Origin: Alphaproteobacteria bacterium
GTDB taxonomy: Bacteria; Pseudomonadota; Alphaproteobacteria; Rhizobiales; Xanthobacteraceae
DNA length: 16,892 nt
Reading direction: 5' to 3'
Assembly (NCBI GenBank): GCA_005883115.1
Contig: VAZQ01000007.1
Span: forward strand, 888-17,779
Below the pieces are notes generated by a model. The model saw only the letters and a program-made list of their open reading frames with translations, was not told where the DNA came from and did not search any database. The position numbers and the translations under genes were made by a program. Shown here one piece after another: positions 6,755 through 14,375 of this stretch (positions are counted from its first letter, which is position 1; each line of letters opens with the position of its first letter).

Positions 6755-8038
6755 TTAAAGCTCGCGTGGAACCGGCAAGGGCGTGATGAGCTTGCCTCGA
6801 TAGCCTTTCTGCCGCAGCTTCGGCGCAAGCTCGTCGGCAATGTGCCAGGAGAAAATGATGGCGCATTCGGGCTGGTCGGAAAACAGCCGGCTTTCCTCCA
6901 CCACCGGGATGCCCGTTCCCGGCATGCATTTGCCAACCTTGAGCGAGCCCGCAATCTCGCAAACGTAGTCGACGATGGCCTCGTCCAGCCCGAGATAATT
7001 GACCAGCGTTGAGGCGCGCGAGGGCGCGCTGATCCCACAGATCCGGGCGCCCTTCTCCTTGAGGTCGCGGATCATGGCCAAAAGTCTCAGCTTCGAGAGC
7101 ATCACATCGTTGCGAAAGGCTTTCAGCCGCGCGAGCATCGTCTCCCCGCGCGGCTCCGCGGCAAGCATTTTCGCGACACTGCCGTTGACGGGCCGCGTGC
7201 CCTGCCGGCCCGCATAGACGCGGATCGATCCGCCATGGGTCGGAATGGAACGCGCGTGAAAGACTTCGAGCCCGTGCATCTTGAGAAGGTTGGCGAGGCT
7301 CGTAAGCGAGTAGTAACGCAGGTGCTCGTGATAGATGGTGTCGTATTGCAGCCTTTCCAGCAAGCCAATGAGGTAGTGCGACTCGGAGATGAACACGCCG
7401 TCCGGCCCAAGTAGATCGAGAATGGCTTCGACGACAGAATGCACGTCCTCGATATGCGCGAAGCAATTCGCAGCCGTCACGACGCGCGCCTCCCCGTGCT
7501 CGCGCTTGACCTCGGCCGCCACCGCCGGGGTGAAGTAGCGCATCAGGGTCGGAATGCCGCAGCTGTTGGCAATCTTGCCGACCTCGGTCGGCTCGATGCC
7601 GAGGATACGGTGACTCTTGAAGTTGGAGAGCAGCGTGCCGTCATTCGAGCCGATGTCGATGACCAGATCCTGCGGCTTGAGCTCGAGCATCGCCGATGCT
7701 TCGGAATAAAGCTCGGCAAAATTATCGCGCAGCAGTTTGGTGGTACCGCTGGTGTAGGGATACTCGGGCGGGAAGATGATGACGGGATCGACCGCCAAGC
7801 CGAGCTGCACCAGCTCGCACTTGGCGCAATACAGAAGGTCGGTCGGAAACCAGGGCTGCTGCCGCGGCACTGCGCCGACGGCAACCATCTGATTCACCGG
7901 CGGCATGTAGCCGAGCGAGAGCACCTTGGCGAGCGGCGCATGGCCGCAGACCTGGCAGCACTCCACCGGAACGCTTGCTCCGCTGCCGGCGGCGCGGGCG
8001 ATTTTTGCGGGAGCCAATTGCATCTCCTTGCCGCTCAT
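6755..8038 (-). CDS. Sugar C-methyltransferase, SAM-dependent, with N-terminal zinc-binding domain
   Basis: A 427-aa protein with the three-part layout of nucleotide-sugar C-methyltransferases (TylCIII/NovU/TcaB9 type). The N-terminal zinc ribbon has C28QVC31 and C71AKC74. The Rossmann SAM-binding core has motif I VIDIGSNDGTLL (126-137) and the family motif YDTIYHEHLRYYSL, whose His is the catalytic base region in TcaB9. A C-terminal Rossmann-like domain shows ICGISAPSRASTLVNY. Such enzymes methylate C3 (or C5) of a keto-deoxysugar nucleotide. The start at 8038 overlaps the TGA of the upstream epimerase gene (ATGA); a longer in-frame start at 8074 would intrude further into that gene. Its direct coupling to an epimerase/dehydratase, which could make the keto-sugar, supports the role. 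The actual substrate is inferred, not shown. Confidence 0.87.
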   Translation of the reverse strand: MSGKEMQLAPAKIARAAGSGASVPVECCQVCGHAPLAKVLSLGYMPPVNQMVAVGAVPRQQPWFPTDLLYCAKCELVQLGLAVDPVIIFPPEYPYTSGTTKLLRDNFAELYSEASAMLELKPQDLVIDIGSNDGTLLSNFKSHRILGIEPTEVGKIANSCGIPTLMRYFTPAVAAEVKREHGEARVVTAANCFAHIEDVHSVVEAILDLLGPDGVFISESHYLIGLLERLQYDTIYHEHLRYYSLTSLANLLKMHGLEVFHARSIPTHGGSIRVYAGRQGTRPVNGSVAKMLAAEPRGETMLARLKAFRNDVMLSKLRLLAMIRDLKEKGARICGISAPSRASTLVNYLGLDEAIVDYVCEIAGSLKVGKCMPGTGIPVVEESRLFSDQPECAIIFSWHIADELAPKLRQKGYRGKLITPLPVPREL

Positions 8039-9018
8039 GCCGCCGGCGCCATGCTCGCGTGATCCCAGTACCATTTGAGGGTCGGCGGCAATCCTTCGTC
8101 GAGCGCAACGCGGGGTCTATAGCCGAGCGCGGCGAGCTTCGAGATATCGGGGCAGCGGCGCCGCGTGCTGCCCTCGAGTACGGCCGAGGGACCGAGCACG
8201 ATGTCGCGTCCCGCAATTTTGGCTATGCGGCGGGCGAGGTCGGCGATGCTGACCTCTTCCGCGGTGCCGACGTGATAGATGCCGAGGTGCTCGCCTTTTT
8301 CCCGAATGATCATGACGCCCCGTACCAGATCGTCGACGTGGCAAAAACTGCGCGTCTCCGCGCCGCTCCCCTGGATCGGGAACGGCACTGCGCCGCTCGC
8401 ATGCTTGCTCGTCGCGCGTTTGAGCCGCACGGCGAACTGGGGGATCACGTGATCGAATCCCATATCTGGGCCATAAACATTATGTGGCCGAAAGATCAGC
8501 ACCCGTTCGAAGTGCTTGCGGCCGTGGTTGATGACCATCATCTCGCTGATGATCTTGCCGGCGCCATAGGAGAGGCGCGGATTGAGCGGATCGGGAACCA
8601 CGAGCGGCGCACTTTCGTCGGTCGGCACGCGCGGCGGCGACTGGTAGACCTCGGAGCTCGAGGCAAGGATCAGCCGCCCGATGCCGTGATGGCGGCAGCC
8701 GTCGATGACGTTGACGATGCCTTTGACGCCGACGTCGAGCACGACATCGGGGGCGCTGTAGAATGTCGCCGTGCCATTGATGAAGGCGAGATGGTGCACC
8801 TCGTCGATGCCGCGCATGGCGGCATCGACTGCCGCGGCGTCGCGGATATCGCCGCTGACGAACTCGATGTCGTGAGCGACCTCCTGCAGCCGGCGCAGGG
8901 CTCCGCGGGAATTGTCGTCGAACACCCGCACCGTCTCGCCCTCACGCACCAGCGCCTTGACCAGGGCCGAACCGACAAAGCCGCTGCCGCCGGTGACCAG
9001 AATATGCCGTGGGCTCAT
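8035..9018 (-). CDS. NAD-dependent nucleotide-sugar epimerase/dehydratase (extended SDR)
   Basis: A 327-aa extended short-chain dehydrogenase. It has the NAD motif TGGSGFVG (9-16), acidic DD at 34-35, Ser in ASSSEVYQ (119-126) and the catalytic pair in SYGAGK (Tyr151, Lys155). These fit the UDP-glucose 4-epimerase / GDP- or dTDP-sugar 4,6-dehydratase superfamily; motifs do not separate epimerase from dehydratase. The ATG at 9018 begins right before the first Rossmann strand; in-frame starts up to 9177 add a low-complexity Arg-rich leader and are rejected. No strong ribosome site is visible. It is the first gene of the sugar cassette and its stop overlaps the C-methyltransferase start. Confidence 0.88.
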   Translation of the reverse strand: MSPRHILVTGGSGFVGSALVKALVREGETVRVFDDNSRGALRRLQEVAHDIEFVSGDIRDAAAVDAAMRGIDEVHHLAFINGTATFYSAPDVVLDVGVKGIVNVIDGCRHHGIGRLILASSSEVYQSPPRVPTDESAPLVVPDPLNPRLSYGAGKIISEMMVINHGRKHFERVLIFRPHNVYGPDMGFDHVIPQFAVRLKRATSKHASGAVPFPIQGSGAETRSFCHVDDLVRGVMIIREKGEHLGIYHVGTAEEVSIADLARRIAKIAGRDIVLGPSAVLEGSTRRRCPDISKLAALGYRPRVALDEGLPPTLKWYWDHASMAPAA

Positions 9019-9130
9019 CCGTGTGCCGTCTTTGCTTTTTCCTGACGCCCGCATAGCACATCGATGGCGTTGGCGGGACACCCGGATGGGGGCCGTACAG
9101 ATGGCTTGAAATGGGATAGGCTTGCGCGGC

Positions 9131-9149
9131 AGACCATCAGCGATGGTCT
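9131..9149. promoter_or_regulatory. Perfect inverted repeat upstream of the sugar cassette
   Basis: AGACCATC and GATGGTCT form a perfect 8-bp inverted repeat with a 3-bp centre (AGC). It lies 113 bp upstream of the epimerase ATG and 116 bp downstream of the MFS stop, both minus strand. It could be an operator for the sugar cassette or an MFS transcript terminator; it has no T-run on either strand, which favours an operator or an RNA hairpin. Confidence 0.4.
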
Positions 9150-9264
9150 CTAATGAAACTCGCCCACCGCGCGGCATCCGGCTTCCACTCGAACGTAGGC
9201 TTCTTTTCGGCGCCGGGAGCGCGTCGTTGTGTTGATAATCATGAATGCATCGGCGATCGCGTAG

Positions 9265-10533
9265 TCAGCGGCGCCCGTTCCCGCCGTGGCGAGCAAAGAC
9301 TAGCGCCGCCTCGTCAGCGCGCCGCCCGCTTGCGGCGCGCATGAGCAGCCACAGCGCAATGGAGACGTTCAGCAGGTTCCAGATCAGGCCGTTGACAAAG
9401 GCGGCGCGATAAGAGCCGGTCATATCGAACAGTGCGCTGGACATCCAGCCGCCGAGCGCCATGCCGAATAACGTCGCCATCAGCACGATCCCAAGCCGCG
9501 TTCCCGCCTCCTGGGGCGAGAAATACTGGCGCACGATGATGGCATACATCGGCACGATCCCACCCTGGAACAGGCCGAACAGCGCCGAAACCACGTAGAG
9601 CGACGCCAAGCCATCGAAGAGAAGATAAAGTAACAGCGCTACGCCCTGCAGCGCGGAGCCCAGAACGAGCGTCGCCACGCCACCGATGCGATCGGCGACA
9701 AAACCCGACCCGATGCGGCTGAAGATGCCGAAGCCCAGCATCAACGACAGCATCTCGGCGCCGCGGGCAACGCCGTAGCCGAGATCCCCGCAGTAGGCGA
9801 CGATATGGACTTGCGGCATCGCCATCGCCACGCAACAGGCGACACCCGCGACGCACAACACCGCCTGCAGCGCGTTGGCGGAGAGCTCCGGCCCACGCTG
9901 CGCCGCTGCGATCAATGCATCCGCCACTGCACCACCATCGCTCGGGGCGCGTCGTCGCAGCATCGGCAAAAACAGCAGCATGAGGAGCGGACACAACGCG
10001 CCGATCCCGATGTGGGTCGCCCGCCAGCCCTCCGCGGTGACCAAATGCTGCAGCAGCGGCGGCCAGATTGCGCCGCCGATATAGTTGCCGCTGGACACAA
10101 TGGCGACAGCAATACCGCGGTGACGGGTGAACCATTGCGATGCATCCGCCATCAACGGACCGAAGGTCGCGGAGGTGCCGACCCCGATCAGGAGGTGCGC
10201 GAGCGCAAACAGGATGAGATTGGGGGCAAATCCGGCGGCGATGTAGCCGGTGCCGAGCGCGCTCACGCCGCACAGCACGGGGGCCAGGACGCCGAATCGG
10301 TCGGTGAGTTTCCCCATCACCACACCGCCCAACGCAAAGCCGATCATCGCAAGGGTGAACGGCAGCGAAGCGTCGCCGCGGGCGACGCCGAACGCCGCCT
10401 GAACTGGGGCCAGCACGACTGGCACCGACCACGTGCCGACGCTTCCGATGCTGGAGAGCACCACGGCGGCAGTCAACCGCAGCCAGGCGTAAGGCGTTTC
10501 GACGCCGGCGTGAACCGTTCGGAATATTGGCAT
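9265..10533 (-). CDS. MFS transporter (OFA/monocarboxylate-like)
   Basis: A 422-aa, very hydrophobic protein with about 12 predicted membrane helices and a central charged loop (RRRAPSDGGAV region). The signature between helices 2 and 3 is GKLTDRFG, and the repeated motif in the second half is ADRIGG. The sequence resembles the oxalate/formate antiporter-like group that carries small organic acids; substrate unknown. The start chosen at 10533 (MPIFRTV) precedes helix 1; in-frame starts to 10800 would add an Arg-rich leader and overlap the divergent hydrolase. Only a distant GGGGA is visible upstream of the ATG, so the start is uncertain. It is divergent from the CocE/RidA/amidase block, so it is a good candidate for importing that block's substrate. 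Confidence 0.82.
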   Translation of the reverse strand: MPIFRTVHAGVETPYAWLRLTAAVVLSSIGSVGTWSVPVVLAPVQAAFGVARGDASLPFTLAMIGFALGGVVMGKLTDRFGVLAPVLCGVSALGTGYIAAGFAPNLILFALAHLLIGVGTSATFGPLMADASQWFTRHRGIAVAIVSSGNYIGGAIWPPLLQHLVTAEGWRATHIGIGALCPLLMLLFLPMLRRRAPSDGGAVADALIAAAQRGPELSANALQAVLCVAGVACCVAMAMPQVHIVAYCGDLGYGVARGAEMLSLMLGFGIFSRIGSGFVADRIGGVATLVLGSALQGVALLLYLLFDGLASLYVVSALFGLFQGGIVPMYAIIVRQYFSPQEAGTRLGIVLMATLFGMALGGWMSSALFDMTGSYRAAFVNGLIWNLLNVSIALWLLMRAASGRRADEAALVFARHGGNGRR

Positions 10534-10758
10534 GCTGTGGGCGTTTTCCCCGCCGCTTCTTTTGATCGGCGTCCTCTCGCGCTTTCCTTGCCAAGCCGCT
10601 CGAGTCCGAGCAACTCCGATTTGACGCAAAGTTGGCCGCTCTCGTGCATAGCTGCTGCGCGCCCCGACCAATAGCGGCCGCTTTTCGAATTGCGTCTTGC
10701 GGGATTGCAGCCAAGGCTCGAAGATCACGAGCCTGCCGGCTCGGATCGCGGGGAGGAA
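10534..10758. promoter_or_regulatory. Divergent promoter region between MFS transporter and CocE-type hydrolase
   Basis: A 225-bp gap between outward-reading genes. A TTGACG (10621-10626) is a fair plus-strand -35 element, but the matching -10 (TGCATA, 18-bp spacing) is poor. The strong ribosome site GGGGAGGA (10750-10757) sets the hydrolase start. A 21-bp inverted repeat sits at 10714-10734. No regulator gene is adjacent. Confidence 0.35.
10714..10734. promoter_or_regulatory. Inverted repeat in the hydrolase leader, candidate operator
   Basis: AGGCTCG and CGAGCCT, a perfect 7-bp repeat around AAGATCA, lie 24 bp before the ATG of the CocE-type gene and just upstream of its ribosome site. The geometry (7-7-7) suits a dimeric repressor or a leader hairpin. 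No protein partner can be named from the window. Confidence 0.33.
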
Positions 10759-12561
10759 ATGTCGCAACCAACGGCCTTGCGTCTCGCGCTGTCCAGCCAT
10801 CGCGCGCCGGTCGATTATGATCGTGCACCGACCTATTCCGGCATGATCGCGGAGAAGGACGTGCTCGTGCCGATGCGCGACGGCGTCAAGATTGCGATCG
10901 ACATCTATCGTCCCGAAACGGCGGACAGGCTACCGGCGCTGCTCGCCTTCTCGATCCACAACAAGGACCTGCAGGGGCCGGAACCCGCTCAGGCCTCGTT
11001 GACGCATCCGGCGTGGTCGATGTTGTGGACCGGCCCGGCCGAGGCCGGTGACACGCGCTTTTTCGTCTCTCGCGGCTACGTGCACGTGATCGGCAATCCG
11101 CGCGGCATCGGCAAATCGGAGAGCGGCGGCTCGCGCGCCTTCGACAGCTATGACCTCATCGAATGGATCGCGGCGCAGCCGTGGTGCGACGGCAATGTCG
11201 GCATGGTCGGCATTTCCGGCTTCGGCGCCGAGCAGTTCATGGCTGCGAAGCTCAACCCGCCGCATCTGAAAGCGATTTTCCCATTCGATCCGCGCGGCGC
11301 CTATGGCGAAGCCGGCGGCTTCCGGGACGAATATCCCGGCGGCGTGATCCATCTCTTTCGCTTTCTGCTGCAGGTTTATGCCTCGGCCCATCAACACAAA
11401 GGACAACCGAAGCCGTTGCCGCCCGAACGGGAAAAGTTGTGGCAGGAGGCGATCGCCAATCCCGATTACAAGATGTATCCGCACGTCTACAACGTGCTTG
11501 CGCTCAAGGGCCAACACTTTCCGGTCTTTTTCGACATTCTCATCGATCCGTACGACAAGGGAGAGGCGGTCGAAAAGAGCGAAGCGGAATTCTCGAACAT
11601 AAACGTGCCGACCTACACCGGCTCGGGCTGGTACGGCTACACGTATAAGACGCATCTCAACGGGGCGCAGAACTGGTTTCGCAACCTCAAGGCTGCGCAC
11701 AAGAGGCTGCTCCTTGCCGGCCCTGCCCATCTCGACCGGCCGGTCAAGGCGTTCCACAACGAAATGCTGCGCTGGTACGACCAGTGGCTCAAAGGAATCG
11801 ACACCGCAATTTTAAACGAGCCGCCGGTGCGATTCTGGGTGATGGGCGCCAATGAATGGCGCAGCGCCAGCGATTGGCCGCCGCCGGAGACACAGTGGAT
11901 CAAGTTTTATCTGCGCGGCTGGGAGCGGCTCAGCAGCGAGCCCTTTGTGCCGTCGAGCGCAGACGATTACCAGGCGCCAGATGCCTTCGCACAAATGCCG
12001 GCAAGCCAAACGAACCGCATTGCAAAGCTGCGCTATCTGAGCGAGCCGTTGGCGCAAGATGTCACCATCGCCGGCCCGAGCGTGCTTCATCTCTACGCGG
12101 CGATCGACCAGGACGACACCAACTGGATCGTCATCCTCAAGGACGTCGGTCCGGACGTCGGCGTGCAGACCGCGCGCGACGGCGAGCGCGACATCTCAGA
12201 GCTGCCCGAACGCGAGCTCACGCGCGGCTGGCTCAAGGCGTCCCACCGCGCGGTCGACCCGAGACGATCGCTGCCCGGCCGGCCGTGGCATCCGCTCACG
12301 CGCGCGGCTCGCAAACCGGTCGTCCCCGGCGAGATCAACGAATACGCTATCGAGATCATGGCCACCGCGAATGAGTTCAAACGGGGCCACCGTATCTGCG
12401 TTGAAATTGCGAGCCTCGACATCGCAACCGGCGTCGGCGGCGCCACGAATGTGGAATACATTCCCTACCACATCTGCAGCAGCAAGACCGTGCTGCACAA
12501 GATCTATCATGATCCCGAGCATCCCTCGCACCTCTTGCTGCCGGTCATTTCTACTGCGTGA
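10759..12561 (+). CDS. CocE/NonD-family hydrolase (X-Pro dipeptidyl-peptidase S15-like acyl esterase)
   Basis: A 600-aa enzyme with the CocE/NonD plan. The N-terminal hydrolase core starts VLVPMRDGVKIAIDIYRPE (35-53) and includes GNPRGIGKSE and the nucleophile elbow GISGFG (151-156, Ser153). A central helical cap follows, then a C-terminal jelly-roll with GPSVLHLYA and RGHRICVEIAS. Family members hydrolyse esters and amides, for example cocaine, acyl-amino acids or antibiotics. At the place where CocE has the catalytic Asp (GWYD) this protein has GSGWYGYTY (Gly293), and the His is in GPAHLDRP (His324). The start at 10759 is fixed by GGGGAGGA. The RidA-like gene follows 31 bp downstream, so co-transcription is likely. 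There is no signal peptide. The family is confident, the substrate unknown. Confidence 0.85.
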   Translation: MSQPTALRLALSSHRAPVDYDRAPTYSGMIAEKDVLVPMRDGVKIAIDIYRPETADRLPALLAFSIHNKDLQGPEPAQASLTHPAWSMLWTGPAEAGDTRFFVSRGYVHVIGNPRGIGKSESGGSRAFDSYDLIEWIAAQPWCDGNVGMVGISGFGAEQFMAAKLNPPHLKAIFPFDPRGAYGEAGGFRDEYPGGVIHLFRFLLQVYASAHQHKGQPKPLPPEREKLWQEAIANPDYKMYPHVYNVLALKGQHFPVFFDILIDPYDKGEAVEKSEAEFSNINVPTYTGSGWYGYTYKTHLNGAQNWFRNLKAAHKRLLLAGPAHLDRPVKAFHNEMLRWYDQWLKGIDTAILNEPPVRFWVMGANEWRSASDWPPPETQWIKFYLRGWERLSSEPFVPSSADDYQAPDAFAQMPASQTNRIAKLRYLSEPLAQDVTIAGPSVLHLYAAIDQDDTNWIVILKDVGPDVGVQTARDGERDISELPERELTRGWLKASHRAVDPRRSLPGRPWHPLTRAARKPVVPGEINEYAIEIMATANEFKRGHRICVEIASLDIATGVGGATNVEYIPYHICSSKTVLHKIYHDPEHPSHLLLPVISTA

Positions 12562-12592
12562 GATGCGACCCACAACCCGACGAGGAGCCACC

Positions 12593-13000
12593 ATGTCCGA
12601 AATTACGATCGCGAACCCCGACGCGCTGGGCAAGCCGCTTGGTCAATATTCGCAGATCGCGCGCGTCAAGGCATCCGAGTTGCTGTTCATCGCCGGGCAG
12701 GTGGCAACCGATTCCAGCGGCAAGGTTGTCGGCGCGGACGACTTCGATGCACAATGCCGGCAGGTCTTCAGCAATATCGAGGCCGCGCTCAAATCGCAGG
12801 GCGCAAGTTTTGCCAACGTGGTCGAGTTCACGACCTACCTCGTCCATTCGCAGGACATCGCGAAGTTCATGGCCTATCGGCTGCGTGAGTTTCCCCGACT
12901 GTTTCCGCGCGGCGCCTATCCGCCCAACACGCTGCTGATCGTGGACCGCCTCGTACAGGAGCTGTTCCTCATCGAGGTCAAGACCGCCGCTGCACTGTGA
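12593..13000 (+). CDS. RidA/YjgF-family protein, atypical
   Basis: A 135-aa protein of the YjgF/RidA fold, normally a homotrimer with ligands bound between subunits. It shows the family blocks LLFIAGQVATDSSGKVVG (24-41), QCRQVFSNIEAALKSQGASF and the C-terminal LFLIEVKTAA. RidA itself deaminates reactive 2-aminoacrylate using an Arg in a PxRS motif; here that stretch reads YPPNTLLIV, so the Arg is absent, and the conserved Glu in LIEV remains. It therefore belongs with Rid-like proteins that lack imine deaminase activity in known cases, and may act in the pathway of its neighbours. Start 12593 has GAGGAG upstream. It lies between the CocE-type hydrolase and the amidase. Confidence 0.88.
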   Translation: MSEITIANPDALGKPLGQYSQIARVKASELLFIAGQVATDSSGKVVGADDFDAQCRQVFSNIEAALKSQGASFANVVEFTTYLVHSQDIAKFMAYRLREFPRLFPRGAYPPNTLLIVDRLVQELFLIEVKTAAAL

Positions 13001-13020
13001 CACTCTGCGAGACAATAGCG

Positions 13021-13968
13021 ATGCCGATTCATCTCGAACCCGGGCCCGACAATGTGCATTGGGGATATTTCGACGCTCGGCTGCCGCCGCGAGTGACTAT
13101 CGACAGCGGCGAGCGATTGACCATCTCCAGCGTCTCGGGCGGCCCCGAGCTGATGCCGCCGGCGCCGCTCAAAGTGCCGCCCGCGCTTCCCGCCATTCAT
13201 CAAAAGGTGGCGCGCCAGCTGGGGCCGCATATCCTGACCGGACCGGTTGCGATAAAGGGCGCGCAACCCGGGCAAGTGCTCCAGGTCGACATCGAGTCGA
13301 TCGAGGTGTTCTACGACTGGGGCTACAACTCCGTGCGCCCGCTTGCCGGCGCTTTGCCCGACGATTTCGCCGAGAACCGCCACATCCACATCGTGCTCGA
13401 CCGGGCGCGCAAGTGCTGGCGGCTCCCGTGGGGCCAGGAGGTTCCGCTGGCGCCGTTTTTCGGCGTGATGGGCACCGCGCCCCCGCCCGCCTGGGGCATG
13501 ATCTCGACCGCGCCCCCGCGCAAGAACGGCGGCAATCTCGATAACAAAGAGCTCGTCGCCGGCACCACGCTTTATCTGCCCATCTTCGTTCCCGGTGCGC
13601 TGTTCTCCGTTGGCGATGGGCACGGCGTTCAGGGCGACGGCGAGGTGTGCGTCACGGCCGTTGAGACGGGATTGAGCGGCACCTTCCGGCTCACGCTGCG
13701 CGACGACATGCGGCTTGAATGGCCGATGGCCGAAACGCCGATGCACGTGATCACGATGGCATTCGACCCCGATCTCGACGATTGCGTCGTGATTGCGCTG
13801 CGACAGATGCTCGACCTCATTTGCACGCGTACGGGCCTCGACCGCTATCAAGCTTATTCATTGGCGAGCCTCGCCGCCGATGTGCGGGTGACGCAGGTGG
13901 TCAACGGCAACAAAGGCATCCACGTGATGCTGCCCAAGCGTTATCTCACGCGCGGAAAGGTCGAATAG
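13021..13968 (+). CDS. Acetamidase/formamidase family amidohydrolase
   Basis: A 315-aa member of the FmdA/AmdA family, which releases ammonia from formamide, acetamide or related short amides. Family signatures are VHWGYFD (12-18) at the N-terminus, SGGPE (39-43), HILTGPVAIKGAQPG, GGNLDNKEL (170-178) and SVGDGHGVQGDGEV (196-209), whose His201 and Glu208 sit in the conserved His/Glu-containing centre. ATG 13021 matches the usual N-terminus; an earlier in-frame GTG at 12997 overlaps the RidA-like stop (GTGA) and cannot be fully excluded. Last gene of the CocE/RidA/amidase block. The same-strand order implies a shared transcript that first opens an ester/amide and then deamidates the product; this pathway is inferred. 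Confidence 0.88.
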   Translation: MPIHLEPGPDNVHWGYFDARLPPRVTIDSGERLTISSVSGGPELMPPAPLKVPPALPAIHQKVARQLGPHILTGPVAIKGAQPGQVLQVDIESIEVFYDWGYNSVRPLAGALPDDFAENRHIHIVLDRARKCWRLPWGQEVPLAPFFGVMGTAPPPAWGMISTAPPRKNGGNLDNKELVAGTTLYLPIFVPGALFSVGDGHGVQGDGEVCVTAVETGLSGTFRLTLRDDMRLEWPMAETPMHVITMAFDPDLDDCVVIALRQMLDLICTRTGLDRYQAYSLASLAADVRVTQVVNGNKGIHVMLPKRYLTRGKVE

Positions 13969-13980
13969 GCGAGAGGCTCT

Positions 13981-13992
13981 GAGCGGCCGCTC
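13981..13992. terminator. Perfect 12-bp palindrome between convergent genes
   Basis: GAGCGGCCGCTC is a perfect palindrome in the 35-bp gap between the amidase stop (13968) and the stop of the minus-strand DUF1236-like gene (14004). It could end both transcripts as a short hairpin (4-bp stem, GGCC loop), but no T-run follows on either strand. Confidence 0.3.
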
Positions 13993-14003
13993 GTGACGGC
14001 AGC

Positions 14004-14375
14004 TCAATCCGTGCCGAGTTTGATGACGTCGGCGACCTTGTTGTCCTTGGGGTCGACGATCACGATTTGCTGCGCGGTGAGGAAGAATCTGTGGCTCTTC
14101 ACCTGCGGCACTTTCTGAGCCACGTCGCTCGGCATCGGCCGCGGGTTGATGCCTTGGGGGATGGGATCGCCAATTTCTGTCTTGACGTCGGCGGCGTCGG
14201 CCTTCATGTCTTTGACGAGTTCCCTGATGGTATGACGCTGCTCCAGCGTCAGGTTGAGCTTCGGCGCAGGCGCCAGCACATCTTGCGGCTGTTGCGGCGT
14301 CGTCTGCGCCGGCACGGCCGAGCCGATGCACGACAACATCAATGCGAGCCCAGCGGTGATCCACGCCTTGCGCAT
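14004..14375 (-). CDS. Small exported protein, DUF1236-like
   Basis: A 123-aa protein starting with a clear Sec signal peptide (MRKAWITAGL, hydrophobic ALMLSCIGSA, likely cleavage near VPAQ at 21-24), so it is predicted periplasmic. After a Pro/Gln-rich linker and a Lys-rich helical part, the C-terminus VPQVKSHRFFLTAQQIVIVDP (90-109) followed by DNKVADVIKL resembles the DUF1236 module, common in Bradyrhizobium-type genomes and of unknown function. Start 14375 is fixed by an AGGAGG ribosome site 6 nt upstream. It is transcribed alone, away from the Gre-type gene. Confidence 0.8.
   Translation of the reverse strand: MRKAWITAGLALMLSCIGSAVPAQTTPQQPQDVLAPAPKLNLTLEQRHTIRELVKDMKADAADVKTEIGDPIPQGINPRPMPSDVAQKVPQVKSHRFFLTAQQIVIVDPKDNKVADVIKLGTD

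Noticed and set aside
9019..9177. N-terminal extension of the epimerase
   Set aside because: The added 53 residues are Arg-rich, contain no motif and precede a textbook Rossmann start at 9018.
9153..9344. Possible 63-codon plus-strand gene in the gap upstream of the sugar cassette
   Set aside because: No ribosome site, Arg-rich composition and overlap with the MFS 3' end.
10673..10682. AGCGGCCGCT palindrome followed by TTTT, considered as an attenuator before the CocE-type gene
   Set aside because: The stem is only about 3 bp once a loop is allowed, too weak for intrinsic termination.
9314..10828. 504-codon minus-strand frame overlapping the MFS gene in another frame
   Set aside because: Strongly Arg-rich and soluble in composition, while the alternative frame gives a clean 12-helix transporter with its motif.
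10930..11757. 275-codon minus-strand frame opposite the CocE-type hydrolase
   Set aside because: Shadow frame of a gene with clear start, motifs and full length.
12059..12592. Upstream extension of the RidA-like gene into the CocE-type gene
   Set aside because: The extension is a Ser/Arg-rich shadow of the hydrolase; a good ribosome site marks the start at 12593.
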